64,000 nt of DNA from Haloferax gibbonsii ATCC 33959. GTDB taxonomy: Archaea; Halobacteriota; Halobacteria; Halobacteriales; Haloferacaceae. The DNA lies in contig NZ_AOLJ01000011.1 in assembly GCF_000336775.1 (NCBI RefSeq), positions 262,045 to 326,044 on the forward strand, written 5' to 3'. Position 1 is the first letter of the stretch, and every line of letters begins with the position of its first letter. The translations under genes and the position numbers were made by a program. The notes under the pieces were generated by a model that was not told the origin of the DNA, searched no databases, and saw only the letters and a program-made list of their open reading frames with translations. This document shows, piece after piece, positions 39,920 through 47,918 of the stretch.

Positions 39920-40231
39920 ATGGAAATCGTCTTCGCCACGTTCGAATCCGAGCTAGAGCACGATGCCATCGAAGAGACCATGCGCCAGCGGGCGAAGCAG
40001 TTCCGAGCGGTGGACGGACTCGTACAGAAGTACTTCGTTCACGACCGAGAGCGCGACCGGTACGGCGCGTGTTTCATCTTCGATTCGGAGGAGTCCCGCG
40101 ACGCGTACTTCGCGTCGGACCTCAGCGCCGGCGTCGGAGCGGCGTACGCCGTGAAGGGCGAGCCAGCGGTCACGAACGCCCACCTGTTGTTCCCACTCCG
40201 CGAGACCGAAGGGCTACCAGAAACCGCGTGA
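39920..40231 (+). CDS. YdhR-like ferredoxin-fold protein
   Basis: The 103-residue protein (MEIVFATFESELEHDAIEET) shows a dimeric alpha/beta-barrel pattern: strand, helix with MRQRAKQFRAVDGLVQKYFV, strands RYGACFIFDSEESRDAYFAS and a final short helix. This resembles YdhR and related putative monooxygenases. It follows the winged-helix gene by 140 bases in the same direction and shares its upstream 17-bp repeat, so it is a likely target of that regulator. Substrate unknown. Confidence 0.65.
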   Translation: MEIVFATFESELEHDAIEETMRQRAKQFRAVDGLVQKYFVHDRERDRYGACFIFDSEESRDAYFASDLSAGVGAAYAVKGEPAVTNAHLLFPLRETEGLPETA

Positions 40232-40277
40232 GCAACCACCCAGCGCTGCGCAACACAGGTCGTATAGGCCGTACACG

Positions 40278-40706
40278 CTACTCCCAGAAGGACTGAATCC
40301 GCTCGCTCAGCTCCGACAGCACACGTGAAATGACATCGCGCCAGTCTCTCGCAAACGCCGTGTCCTCACCAGGCGTCGCCGCGTCCGGCGGCGGGTGGAA
40401 ATGCTCGCGGTCGTTGTGGCTGTTCGGGTGTCTGTCCCACCGACATTCCCACGACCCTCCGTCACGATACTGCTCGAGATAGTGTGCGCTGAAATCGTCC
40501 GTCACAAACCACCGAACACGAAGAGATGCACGCGCGACGGCCGCCGGAAAATATCTGGTGTCAAAATCAGCCACGAGGGCGTTCGGTGCGTATGATGGTC
40601 GATATTCGACGGTTGAGAACCGAGCGCTTCCACGCAACCGCCGACCAATCCGCTCCAACACATCGCTGTCGATACCGCCGGTACCGTTCGGCTCGTCCTC
40701 ACGCAT
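40278..40706 (-). CDS. TumE/DUF6516-like putative toxin
   Basis: The 142-residue protein has YRPSYAPNALVADFDTRYFP, central strands and the segment CRWDRHPNSHNDREHFHPPP (about residues 91-110), a His-rich block typical of DUF6516/TumE-type toxins. It overlaps the upstream HTH gene by eight bases, the order regulator then toxin-like gene. The ATG at 40704-40706 is used. Toxic activity is inferred from similarity of layout; no catalytic site is proven. Confidence 0.55.
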   Translation of the reverse strand: MREDEPNGTGGIDSDVLERIGRRLRGSARFSTVEYRPSYAPNALVADFDTRYFPAAVARASLRVRWFVTDDFSAHYLEQYRDGGSWECRWDRHPNSHNDREHFHPPPDAATPGEDTAFARDWRDVISRVLSELSERIQSFWE

Positions 40707-41265
40707 TGATGCTCCCAGCACGCCCGCCCGACAACTCATCGCGCCGCGCCGCATCTAACAAGGCTGCACGCTCCTCCAGCGTCTTCCACGTAGACACGGC
40801 CTCCCAACGCTCTTCGACAGACTCCTCGTGGCGCTCGTCTGCCAAGGAGACCTCATCAGGCGATGCGACGCCAAACCGTTCCCGGTACGCCTCGGCCGCA
40901 TCGACCGTCTCTTTGAGCCGCTCGACAATCTCGATCTCCGAGTACTGCTGGCGGATTCGCTCGACTCTGCGCCACCGCAGATACGAATCGTTCCGCTCGT
41001 ACCGAACCGGTCGCCCAGACAGTTCACGAACGATTCCCATCTCGGTAAACCACGCTAAGTAGTCCCGTGCGGTCTCCGTATCACAGTCTGCACGCTCAGC
41101 GATCACCGACACTTTCGTCGGTTCGCGCACCTGCAGGACGACATCCAGCAGACGCTCTCTCGTCGGCCCACCCTTCAGCAGTTCCCCTGGGGATTCCCAC
41201 GAATCGAACGCAGGCGGTTCTTCGCCCGTGTCCGACATCTCATCGGGCGTATCAGTCGTGTCCAT
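40699..41265 (-). CDS. HTH protein, antitoxin-like regulator
   Basis: The 188-residue protein has an acidic N terminus, a winged-helix (about residues 35-85; VREPTKVSVIAERADCDTETARDYLAWFTEMGIVREL read in parts) and a long helical C-terminal half rich in Glu and Arg. Paired with the overlapping TumE-like gene, it probably acts as the antitoxin and autorepressor. The ATG at 41263-41265 is used. AT-rich sequence upstream (41275-41330) holds its promoter. Confidence 0.65.
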   Translation of the reverse strand: MDTTDTPDEMSDTGEEPPAFDSWESPGELLKGGPTRERLLDVVLQVREPTKVSVIAERADCDTETARDYLAWFTEMGIVRELSGRPVRYERNDSYLRWRRVERIRQQYSEIEIVERLKETVDAAEAYRERFGVASPDEVSLADERHEESVEERWEAVSTWKTLEERAALLDAARRDELSGGRAGSINA

Positions 41266-41407
41266 ACACGTAGTAACGCCCTTCGCGGTGATATATCTAC
41301 TGCGAACAGAATTATTTCAGGAACTTCGCAGTTGGTGTGGGAGAGCGTGCACGCAACACTCCGGATGAAAAACGCCTGAAAACCGAACCTATCCCCAAGC
41401 TCCGCGT

Positions 41408-41884
41408 CTATTCCTCGCGCTCCTCGTCGTCCGCCTCGCTAACCGAAATCTCCGTCTCGTGTTCCCGGTCGGCCGCCCGCTGTAACTCCTCGGCACGGAG
41501 TTCGGCGCGGGTGTAGGCGTCGTACACCGCGTAGAGCCACACGGCAGGCGCGAGGAGGAAGCCGATGAAGACCATCACCGAGACAGAGGCGACGATAAAG
41601 CCGACCGCGAAGACGAGGCCGCGTTCGAGTTCGCGGTTGTACAGCTGTCCGAGGCCGGGGAAAATCGCCGACAACACCGCCGCGACGAAGGGGTTGCCGC
41701 CTTCGAGGAGGTCGTCGAGCGCCGAGTCGATCGACGACTTCGGCGGGTCGCGCTGGCGAACCCCGCATTCGGGGCAGATTTCGGCGCGCGCGTCGATGAC
41801 CGCGCCGCAGTCGCGGCAGAACGCCTCGTCGGGGCCGCGGTCGCGAGTCGAGTCGTCCGCGGAGGTCGATGACATACCTGCCAT
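41408..41884 (-). CDS. Zinc-ribbon TM2-type membrane protein
   Basis: The 158-residue protein has an N-terminal zinc ribbon (CRDCGAVIDARAEICPECG, about residues 23-41), then a TM2-like hairpin of two helices with the LSAIFPGLGQLYNRELERGL motif (about 72-90), a third helix, and a charged C-terminal tail. TM2 proteins are small membrane proteins of unknown role. The start at 41884 (MAGMSSTS) or the ATG nine bases later are both possible. Confidence 0.75.
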   Translation of the reverse strand: MAGMSSTSADDSTRDRGPDEAFCRDCGAVIDARAEICPECGVRQRDPPKSSIDSALDDLLEGGNPFVAAVLSAIFPGLGQLYNRELERGLVFAVGFIVASVSVMVFIGFLLAPAVWLYAVYDAYTRAELRAEELQRAADREHETEISVSEADDEEREE

Positions 41885-41974
41885 CTGTCGGCGGGGGACG
41901 TTAGTCCTGTGGCGGTCGGGCGTGGGAGCGACCCACCGCCATCTCCGAGGTACTCACCGACGCAGACGCCACCC

Positions 41975-42373
41975 TCACACACAGTACAAAAACGGCTTCA
42001 TGAGCGCGACGCGGTCGCCGTCTTCGAGCAGCGTGTCGAAGCCGTCGAGGTTCTCGTTGAACACGCCGTTGACGAGGACACGAGCGTAGGGGCGCGTCTG
42101 CTCCCCTTCGGGGTTCTTCCGCCACGTGCCCGGGGGTTGTTCCACCCGCGCCCATCCCCGCGTCGTCGCGTCCGCCTCGCGCTCCGCGATGACGAGGTCA
42201 CGCACGTCGTAGGCTTCGAAGAACGCGTCGAGGAACGCCCGGAGCGTCTCGCCCGCGAAGGTGAACTCGACCTGATGCGTGCCCGCGGCCGACCTGACGT
42301 GTCCGGTCAGTTTGACCTCGACCGTCGTCGTCACCGTCTCGGCCGTCTCCGACGCCGCATCTGTCGCTCCCAT
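41975..42373 (-). CDS. MoaD/ThiS-like beta-grasp protein without C-terminal GG
   Basis: The 132-residue protein has the ubiquitin-like beta-grasp pattern: VEVKLTGHVRSAAGTHQVEF, a helix LRAFLDAFFEAYDVRDLV, and the ending YARVLVNGVFNENLDGFDTLLEDGDRVALMKPF that is typical of MoaD/ThiS/SAMP. It ends FLYCV, so the diglycine needed for adenylation and thiocarboxylate or conjugate formation is missing. The ATG at 42371-42373, five bases after GGAGAGA, is chosen; an upstream ATG at 42412 is possible. It could be a regulatory or non-conjugating relative. Confidence 0.7.
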   Translation of the reverse strand: MGATDAASETAETVTTTVEVKLTGHVRSAAGTHQVEFTFAGETLRAFLDAFFEAYDVRDLVIAEREADATTRGWARVEQPPGTWRKNPEGEQTRPYARVLVNGVFNENLDGFDTLLEDGDRVALMKPFLYCV

Positions 42374-42472
42374 CTCTCTCCGTTCCGCCCGCTCGGCAGT
42401 CCGTGTCTCCATGCGCTCCGATACGCACCGAATCCGGATGAGCGAGGCCCCGAACACGTTCGGACGCGCCGC

Positions 42473-42502
42473 AGACCAGACCAGATCAGACCAGACTAGA
42501 CT
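42473..42502. repeat. 5-bp tandem repeat (CAGAC/CCAGA type)
   Basis: Six imperfect units of GACCA/GATCA/GACTA run through this stretch in the intergenic region between the divergent MoaD-like and UbiA-like genes. Such short repeats can vary in number by slippage and could alter promoter spacing, but no effect is shown. Confidence 0.6.
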
Positions 42503-42563
42503 ACTGCGCCGAACTGTTGTCTGGCTCACAACTAATCCGCTCGCGCCACGACACGAAGGCGCA

Positions 42564-43466
42564 ATGCGAATCGTCCCCCCCCGCCTGTACAGTGCAGTCG
42601 TCCATAGCTCAGTATTCCTCGGCGCGTCGACCATCGCCGAGGTGTTCGTCGCGTCCGCGCTCGCCGGAATCGCGCCGAACGCCGCCCTCGTCGTCGGCTT
42701 TCTCATCACCGTCGGCGTGTACAACTTCGACAAACTCGCCGACCTCGACGCCGACGCCGAGAACTACGCGGAGCGGACCGCCTTCGTGGCGTCCCACCCG
42801 CGGGTGTACGCCGCGTGCTCGGTGGTCGCCGTCGCCGTCGCGATCTGGCTCGCCGTCCGGCACGGCGGCGTCTACGCCCTCGGGCTGACGCTGTTTCCGG
42901 GCGTCGTCGCGGCGTTCTACAGCGTCCCGCTCGTCCCGCTGTCGTCTGTCGACCGACTCAAGGACGTCTTTCTCGTCAACACCGCGACGGTGTCGCTCGC
43001 GTGGGCGGTCCCCGTCGCGTTCATCCCGCTCGCGGTCGCCGCGACGGCACCCGAGTACGCCGCCGGCGCGGCCGGCGCGGCCGTCGCGGCGCTGTGGTTC
43101 TTCTTCCGCTCGGCCATCTCGGTCGAAGTCCACAACGTCCGTGACGTGACGGGCGACGCCCGGAACGGCGTCGAGACCCTGCCGACGGTCGTCGGTGTCC
43201 GCCGCACGCAACTGGGCCTCTACGGACTGGAACTCGTCTCGCTCGGACTCGTCTGGGCGGCGTCGTGGGTCGGCGTCGTCCCCGCGTGGGCTCCGGTCGC
43301 GCTCCTTCCGTCGGTCGCCTATTCGACGTGGATTACCCACGCGCTCACCGGGTCGTCCCGGTCGGTCGAGCGGCTCTGTACGCTCCGTGACGGCGAGGGC
43401 GTACTGATGGCCGTCGGCGTCGCGGTCGTCGCTTCGGTTGCCGGTCCCGCCGGTGCGTTCGTGTGA
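42564..43466 (+). CDS. UbiA family prenyltransferase
   Basis: The 300-residue polytopic protein has eight or nine helices and the two Asp-rich motifs of UbiA enzymes, in degenerate form: NFDKLADLDADAENY (about residues 53-67) and NVRDVTGDARNGVETLPT (about 191-208). These bind a prenyl diphosphate through magnesium. Halophilic relatives serve lipid, menaquinone or pigment synthesis; the acceptor cannot be read from sequence. The ATG at 42564 follows a GAAGGCGCA stretch. Confidence 0.85.
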   Translation: MRIVPPRLYSAVVHSSVFLGASTIAEVFVASALAGIAPNAALVVGFLITVGVYNFDKLADLDADAENYAERTAFVASHPRVYAACSVVAVAVAIWLAVRHGGVYALGLTLFPGVVAAFYSVPLVPLSSVDRLKDVFLVNTATVSLAWAVPVAFIPLAVAATAPEYAAGAAGAAVAALWFFFRSAISVEVHNVRDVTGDARNGVETLPTVVGVRRTQLGLYGLELVSLGLVWAASWVGVVPAWAPVALLPSVAYSTWITHALTGSSRSVERLCTLRDGEGVLMAVGVAVVASVAGPAGAFV

Positions 43467-43580
43467 TACACACCGAGCCGAGAGCCCGTTCGGAGTGACG
43501 CCGGCGTAGCTGTCGACCCGAGGCGGCCACCCCGAATTCTCGAATACCCTTTTGTCACTCGATGAATAACTATCTGGATA

Positions 43581-45362
43581 GTGATTCCGAACATCGGGTG
43601 GCCTACTTTCGAACAGGTGGTGTTCGGGGGAACCGCCGGTGCGCATTTCCTCACGCAACCGGTGCCGCTCGTCGTCGTCATCGTGGGGCTGATGATACTC
43701 ACCGCAGTGATAAGTGGCTACGTCGTCCTGTTCGCGTGGCGGCGACGGCCGACGCCCGGTTCGACCGGGCTGGTCGCGTTCGGCCTCGCCAGCGGGTGGT
43801 GGTCGGCGGGCTACCTCTTCGAACTCATCGTCGACGACATGGCGCTCAAACTCACGCTCGCGAACCTCCAGTGGGTCGGCGTCCTCGCGGCCCCGCTCGC
43901 GTGGTTCCTGTTTTCGTTTTCCTACGCCGGGCGAGACCGCTACACCGCACCGGCGTCGCTCCTCGCGCTCTCTGCGCTCCCGCTCGCCAGCCTCGTCGCC
44001 GTGTGGACCAATCCCCTGCATCACCTGATGTGGGGCTCCGTGACCGTCGTCCCCGCCGTCGGGCGGACGATTACCGTCCTCCAGACCGACTGGGGGCCGC
44101 TGTACTGGGTCGTGTTGGGATACAGCTACCTGCTGTGGGTCGCCGGCTCAGCCGTCATCTTGCGGACGGCGCTCGACATGCCGACGATCTACCGACTGCA
44201 GGCCGCCACCCTCATCGTCGGGGCGCTGATGCCCGTCCTCGGCAACGCCGCCACGACGCTCCTCGAACTCTACGGCCCGGCCATCGACATGACTCCCGCG
44301 GCCTTCGCGTTCGCGGGACTCGCCTGTACCGTCGCCATCAGCCGCTACGAACTCCTCGAAGCCCGACCGGTCCCGCGGTGGGTCGCCCGCGAACGCGTGG
44401 TCGAGACGATGGCCGACGCGGTGCTCATCACCGACACGAAGTGGCGCGTCACCGACGTGAACCAGTCGGCCGCGCGGATTCTCGGCGACGACGACGCCGA
44501 ACTCAAGGGGCGGCCCATCGGCGACGTTATCGAGGAGTTCTCGCCCGACCAGCGGGACACAGACCAAGTCACCGTCAGGCTCGGGTCGGGCCAGCGGTAC
44601 TTCGAACTCCGGACGAGCGCCTTCACCGACCACCACGGCCGCGACATCGGCCACGCGCTCGTCTTCCGCGACGTGACCGACCGCCGGCTGAATCTCCAGC
44701 AACTCGAGGTGATGAACCGCGTCCTCCGACACAACCTCCGGACCGAGGCGAACCTCCTCGAAGGCTACGCGAACCTCGTCTTGGACGACATCGACGGCGG
44801 GGAACTCGACGACGCGCGGGACCACGCCCAAACCCTCCACGACCACGCGTCGACGCTCGTCAACATCAGCCAGAAAGCGCGGAAACTCGGCGTGGCCCGC
44901 GATAACGACGGGAGCGGCGACATCCGCCTGCTCCCCGCGGCCGTCCAGATACGGGCCGCCGCCGACGCCGTCCGAGCCGACTCCCCCGGTGCGAACATCC
45001 GGCTCTCGTCGCTTCCCGACCCCGAAATCGTCTGCGCGCCCACGCTCGAACCCATCGTTCGCGAACTCGTCGAGAACGGCGTCCAGCACAACCCGTCGTC
45101 GACGCCGGTCGTCTCCGTGACGGCGACCGCGGACGAACGCGAACTCGTGATTCGCGTCGAAGACGACGGCCCCGGCATCAACGCGAGCGAACTCGCCGCC
45201 ATCGACGCCCACGGCGAGACGCAACTCAGACACGCCAGCGGCCTCGGGCTCTGGCTGGTGAAGTGGGGCGTCGACCAACTCGGCGGCACCGTCGCGTTCC
45301 ACCCCCGCGAGGAGGGCGGGACCGAAGTGGTGCTTCGGATTCCCGCGTTGCGGGACGAATGA
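43581..45362 (+). CDS. Membrane histidine kinase with 7TM sensor and PAS domain
   Basis: The 593-residue protein has seven N-terminal helices (about residues 25-255, the histidine-kinase 7TM type), a PAS domain (about 265-375), an H-box in VLRHNLRTEANLLEGYANLV (His near 383) and a HATPase domain with VIRVEDDGPGIN and GLGLWLVKWGV. It starts at a GTG (43581); no ATG fits. No response regulator gene is adjacent. It is the last recognisably chromosomal gene before the AT-rich junction at about 45.4 kb. Confidence 0.88.
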   Translation: MIPNIGWPTFEQVVFGGTAGAHFLTQPVPLVVVIVGLMILTAVISGYVVLFAWRRRPTPGSTGLVAFGLASGWWSAGYLFELIVDDMALKLTLANLQWVGVLAAPLAWFLFSFSYAGRDRYTAPASLLALSALPLASLVAVWTNPLHHLMWGSVTVVPAVGRTITVLQTDWGPLYWVVLGYSYLLWVAGSAVILRTALDMPTIYRLQAATLIVGALMPVLGNAATTLLELYGPAIDMTPAAFAFAGLACTVAISRYELLEARPVPRWVARERVVETMADAVLITDTKWRVTDVNQSAARILGDDDAELKGRPIGDVIEEFSPDQRDTDQVTVRLGSGQRYFELRTSAFTDHHGRDIGHALVFRDVTDRRLNLQQLEVMNRVLRHNLRTEANLLEGYANLVLDDIDGGELDDARDHAQTLHDHASTLVNISQKARKLGVARDNDGSGDIRLLPAAVQIRAAADAVRADSPGANIRLSSLPDPEIVCAPTLEPIVRELVENGVQHNPSSTPVVSVTATADERELVIRVEDDGPGINASELAAIDAHGETQLRHASGLGLWLVKWGVDQLGGTVAFHPREEGGTEVVLRIPALRDE

Positions 45363-45709
45363 GGTGTTCAGCGACCGGAGAGATCTGTTATCGCAAGTTT
45401 GCCACACTCGTCTCAGACGGAATCGTCGGCCGAATACAGCCGACACCCCTATCGGCTGTCATAAAATCACAGTACGGTTGCTCGCTAATTGTAAATATCA
45501 ATTCTAAGCTTTTACTGAGAAATCGTTGTCAAATTGCATTCAAACCGTTGAAATAGAGAGTTTGTTAATATCATAATCGATAATACTGCGTCAAATTTAT
45601 AGCTAGCTATCGAGAAAGACGAGCGATAGTCTCCGAATTCTACCCATTCGGTGACAGTTCGGTGGCAGTCGCCATTCGAGCGCGGTGCAAGCCCGCCTAC
45701 CCAAGAAGT
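45363..45709. other. AT-rich intergenic stretch at the edge of the mobile region
   Basis: These 347 bases are markedly lower in GC than everything to the left (for example aatatcataatcgataatactg at 45567-45588). I see no gene in them. They contain a promoter with a palindrome (listed separately) and no tRNA or clear terminal repeat, so an integration site cannot be fixed. They mark the change from core genes to a conjugation-type operon. Confidence 0.6.
45594..45610 (+). promoter_or_regulatory. Promoter with palindrome before the conjugation operon
   Basis: AATTTATA (45594-45600) is a good TATA box and merges into the perfect 12-bp palindrome ATAGCTAGCTAT (45599-45610). Transcription would start near 45625, leaving an untranslated leader of about 85 bases before the pilin-like gene. 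A palindrome just after TATA is a usual place for an archaeal repressor. Confidence 0.55.
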
Positions 45710-46147
45710 ATGACTCGACCATTCACTCGGGTCCGAAGAGCAGCAGCACGCGCTCGCTCTTCCACCCACGCGCACGCAGTACCGACGGTTAGACATCTCG
45801 CTCGACACGGGCTGGTTGGATTCGTCTTCCTCAGTCTCATTGCTGTCGACCCGGCACTCGCCCAAGAGAGCGTCATCTGTCAAACAGACCGACTCCCGAC
45901 GATGATCTCTGGATTCTTCCAGCTCACGACGACGATTGGACTCATCGGACTCGTCGTCGTCTGGCAGGGGAACTCACTATCGGAGATTTTCACGCTCAGC
46001 CCAGACCAACGAGAGAAGATTAAGCGACACAAGCGAACCGCACTCAAGTCGACGCTCACACTCGTCTTACTCGGCCCGCTCTACACCGTCGCTGGAGGAA
46101 CCATGGGTCTCCCGCTCGCGACGTGTATCGACCTCGTCCCCATCTAG
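45710..46147 (+). CDS. Small secreted two-helix protein, pilin/VirB2-like
   Basis: The 145-residue protein has a basic N terminus, a signal peptide (GLVGFVFLSLIAVDPALAQ, cut near residue 52), then two helices (about 65-90 and 110-135) around a basic cytosolic loop (SPDQREKIKRHKRTALKS). Short proteins with a signal and two helices at the start of VirB-type operons are usually pilins (VirB2/TrbC). The order with VirB6-like and VirB4 genes supports that role, but no sequence motif proves it. Confidence 0.55.
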   Translation: MTRPFTRVRRAAARARSSTHAHAVPTVRHLARHGLVGFVFLSLIAVDPALAQESVICQTDRLPTMISGFFQLTTTIGLIGLVVVWQGNSLSEIFTLSPDQREKIKRHKRTALKSTLTLVLLGPLYTVAGGTMGLPLATCIDLVPI

Positions 46148-46154
46148 CGGTCGC

Positions 46155-47822
46155 GTGAGGTCTCACACTTCGGTCCGTAGTGTGACATGCATACTCGCCG
46201 CCATTGCGCTCGTCGTGCTGGCTGGCGTTGGAGCAGCAGCAGCCGAGAACGACTCGCAACCGGCCCCGCACACAAATGCGACACGGTGGTCGGACGATGC
46301 GGATACCTGTCTCACAACAGACGGCTACCGCGAGCAGTACGGACGCGACCCCCGGCCAGCCGAGCTACTCGCAACGTGTACGGACTTCACCTACGAGACG
46401 CCGCCCAACGTAACGGCGGCGAACGAACGCCTTCGGCAGTCGATTACGCCGGGTGACGAAAGCACGTCCATCGGTCCATCGTCGGCCCCGACCGGTTCCA
46501 ATGGCCGACTCCAAGACGTTCGGGTGTCGCTGCTGACGGTGTCGCCGTCGACGCTCGTCCACGAGAATGCGACGACAACGCGGTACGTCCGGCCGACGGG
46601 GACCGTCCATGGCTATGTCGATTATCGAGTCGACACCAGCCCAGTCACGACCGGAAACACGACCGTCACTTGGCGACTGCAGTCCCATCGTGTCGAATCC
46701 GTCTCGCTTGCCACCAAGACCGACGTTGTCGCGACCGACTCGAACACACAGCAACCGACGTTCACCTACCAGCAGGTGCCGACGGGGCGAACGCAGTTCC
46801 GGCTCACAGCAACCGTCACCGCTGCGTTCGAACGGACAGTCACGGTCACTGCAAACGGTACGCGCGAGACGACAAGTGAACTCATCACCGCGAACGTCAC
46901 AGTCACCGACACACGAGACGTCGTCGTCACGCGGCCGGCGGCAACGACGGCCGCCCTCGCCACTCACGACGGGACTCGCAAAGTCCTCCTCTCGAACATG
47001 ACGTCGTGGAGTCGGTACACGCTTTCGGGGACACCTGACCACGCGGTCCAGAACGTGTGGCGGTTCTACACCGCTGAAGAGCCGGCGTGGCAGACGCTCG
47101 ACAAAGCGACTGCGACGACAACAGAGACGGTTCGGCCGACAGTCCGACCGCTCGTCGTGCATGCCGTTCCAACGAACCCCCACCCAGCGCCGGACCGTCC
47201 GTGGGGCCCGGTACAGGTTGCAGACCGAACGGGCACGCAGCACGCGCGCCCACAGCTCGACGACTCGAATCTCACAATTACGCCGACGGCGTACCAGCAC
47301 GTCGACAGCCTCCGGCTTCATCATCCGGCTGCGTCGTCGGTGACGCTCCACGGACTCGTTTTCGGCCCACCGACGACACGCTCGCTCCCAGCGACGCCAC
47401 AGCGTGTGCGGAATGTCTCGCTCGAACTGACGACTGTATCACACTCCACGACGGACGCAACGCTTCGCGTAAGCCTCACAGACGAAGCAACTGGCGCACC
47501 GCTGTCGACCGAGATACCCGGACCGAACCACTCCGGTGGCACGGTCATCGTCGCTGGAACGCCTGTGTCGCTCAATGCGACCGGACAGGCGACACTCGTC
47601 GTTTCTGAACCCGGCGTCTATCGGGCGACGTACCGTCCAGCGACGTGGCGACCGGGACAGCGTGCCTATCGCTCCGCCGATGCGACGACCACGTGGCACC
47701 CTCTCACCACGTTCCGGGGCCTCACTGACGCGTTCTGGGAGCTGTCACAACTCCTCCTCGCCGCTGGTGGCGTGTTGTACGCCGCTCGCCAGCTTGGCCG
47801 CCTCAGTTCTCCAAACACATGA
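46155..47822 (+). CDS. Large secreted, membrane-anchored protein of conjugation operon
   Basis: The 555-residue protein starts at a GTG (46155) with a signal peptide (SVTCILAAIALVVLAGVGAA), has a Thr-rich extracellular part with many NxT/S sites and beta-strand repeats (VTVTANGTRETTS, DVVVTRPAATTAAL), and one C-terminal helix (LSQLLLAAGGVLYAARQLG). It looks like a surface protein of the mating apparatus, possibly an adhesin. It begins seven bases after the previous stop. I know of no characterised homologue. Confidence 0.65.
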   Translation: MRSHTSVRSVTCILAAIALVVLAGVGAAAAENDSQPAPHTNATRWSDDADTCLTTDGYREQYGRDPRPAELLATCTDFTYETPPNVTAANERLRQSITPGDESTSIGPSSAPTGSNGRLQDVRVSLLTVSPSTLVHENATTTRYVRPTGTVHGYVDYRVDTSPVTTGNTTVTWRLQSHRVESVSLATKTDVVATDSNTQQPTFTYQQVPTGRTQFRLTATVTAAFERTVTVTANGTRETTSELITANVTVTDTRDVVVTRPAATTAALATHDGTRKVLLSNMTSWSRYTLSGTPDHAVQNVWRFYTAEEPAWQTLDKATATTTETVRPTVRPLVVHAVPTNPHPAPDRPWGPVQVADRTGTQHARPQLDDSNLTITPTAYQHVDSLRLHHPAASSVTLHGLVFGPPTTRSLPATPQRVRNVSLELTTVSHSTTDATLRVSLTDEATGAPLSTEIPGPNHSGGTVIVAGTPVSLNATGQATLVVSEPGVYRATYRPATWRPGQRAYRSADATTTWHPLTTFRGLTDAFWELSQLLLAAGGVLYAARQLGRLSSPNT

Positions 47823-47918
47823 TACGACGCAGTATACAACCCGTTTCACCGTTGTACCGATTACGACCGCCAGCGAGGCGGTTGCCCACGAAGACCCACA
47901 GTCGAACCCGGAGGCGGC

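Noticed and set aside
41975..42373. Assignment of the MoaD-like protein as a SAMP (ubiquitin-like modifier)
   Set aside because: It lacks the C-terminal diglycine that SAMP proteins need.
45512..45883. 123-codon minus-strand frame over the AT-rich stretch
   Set aside because: Overlaps the promoter and start of the pilin-like gene; composition and codon use are unlike real genes here.
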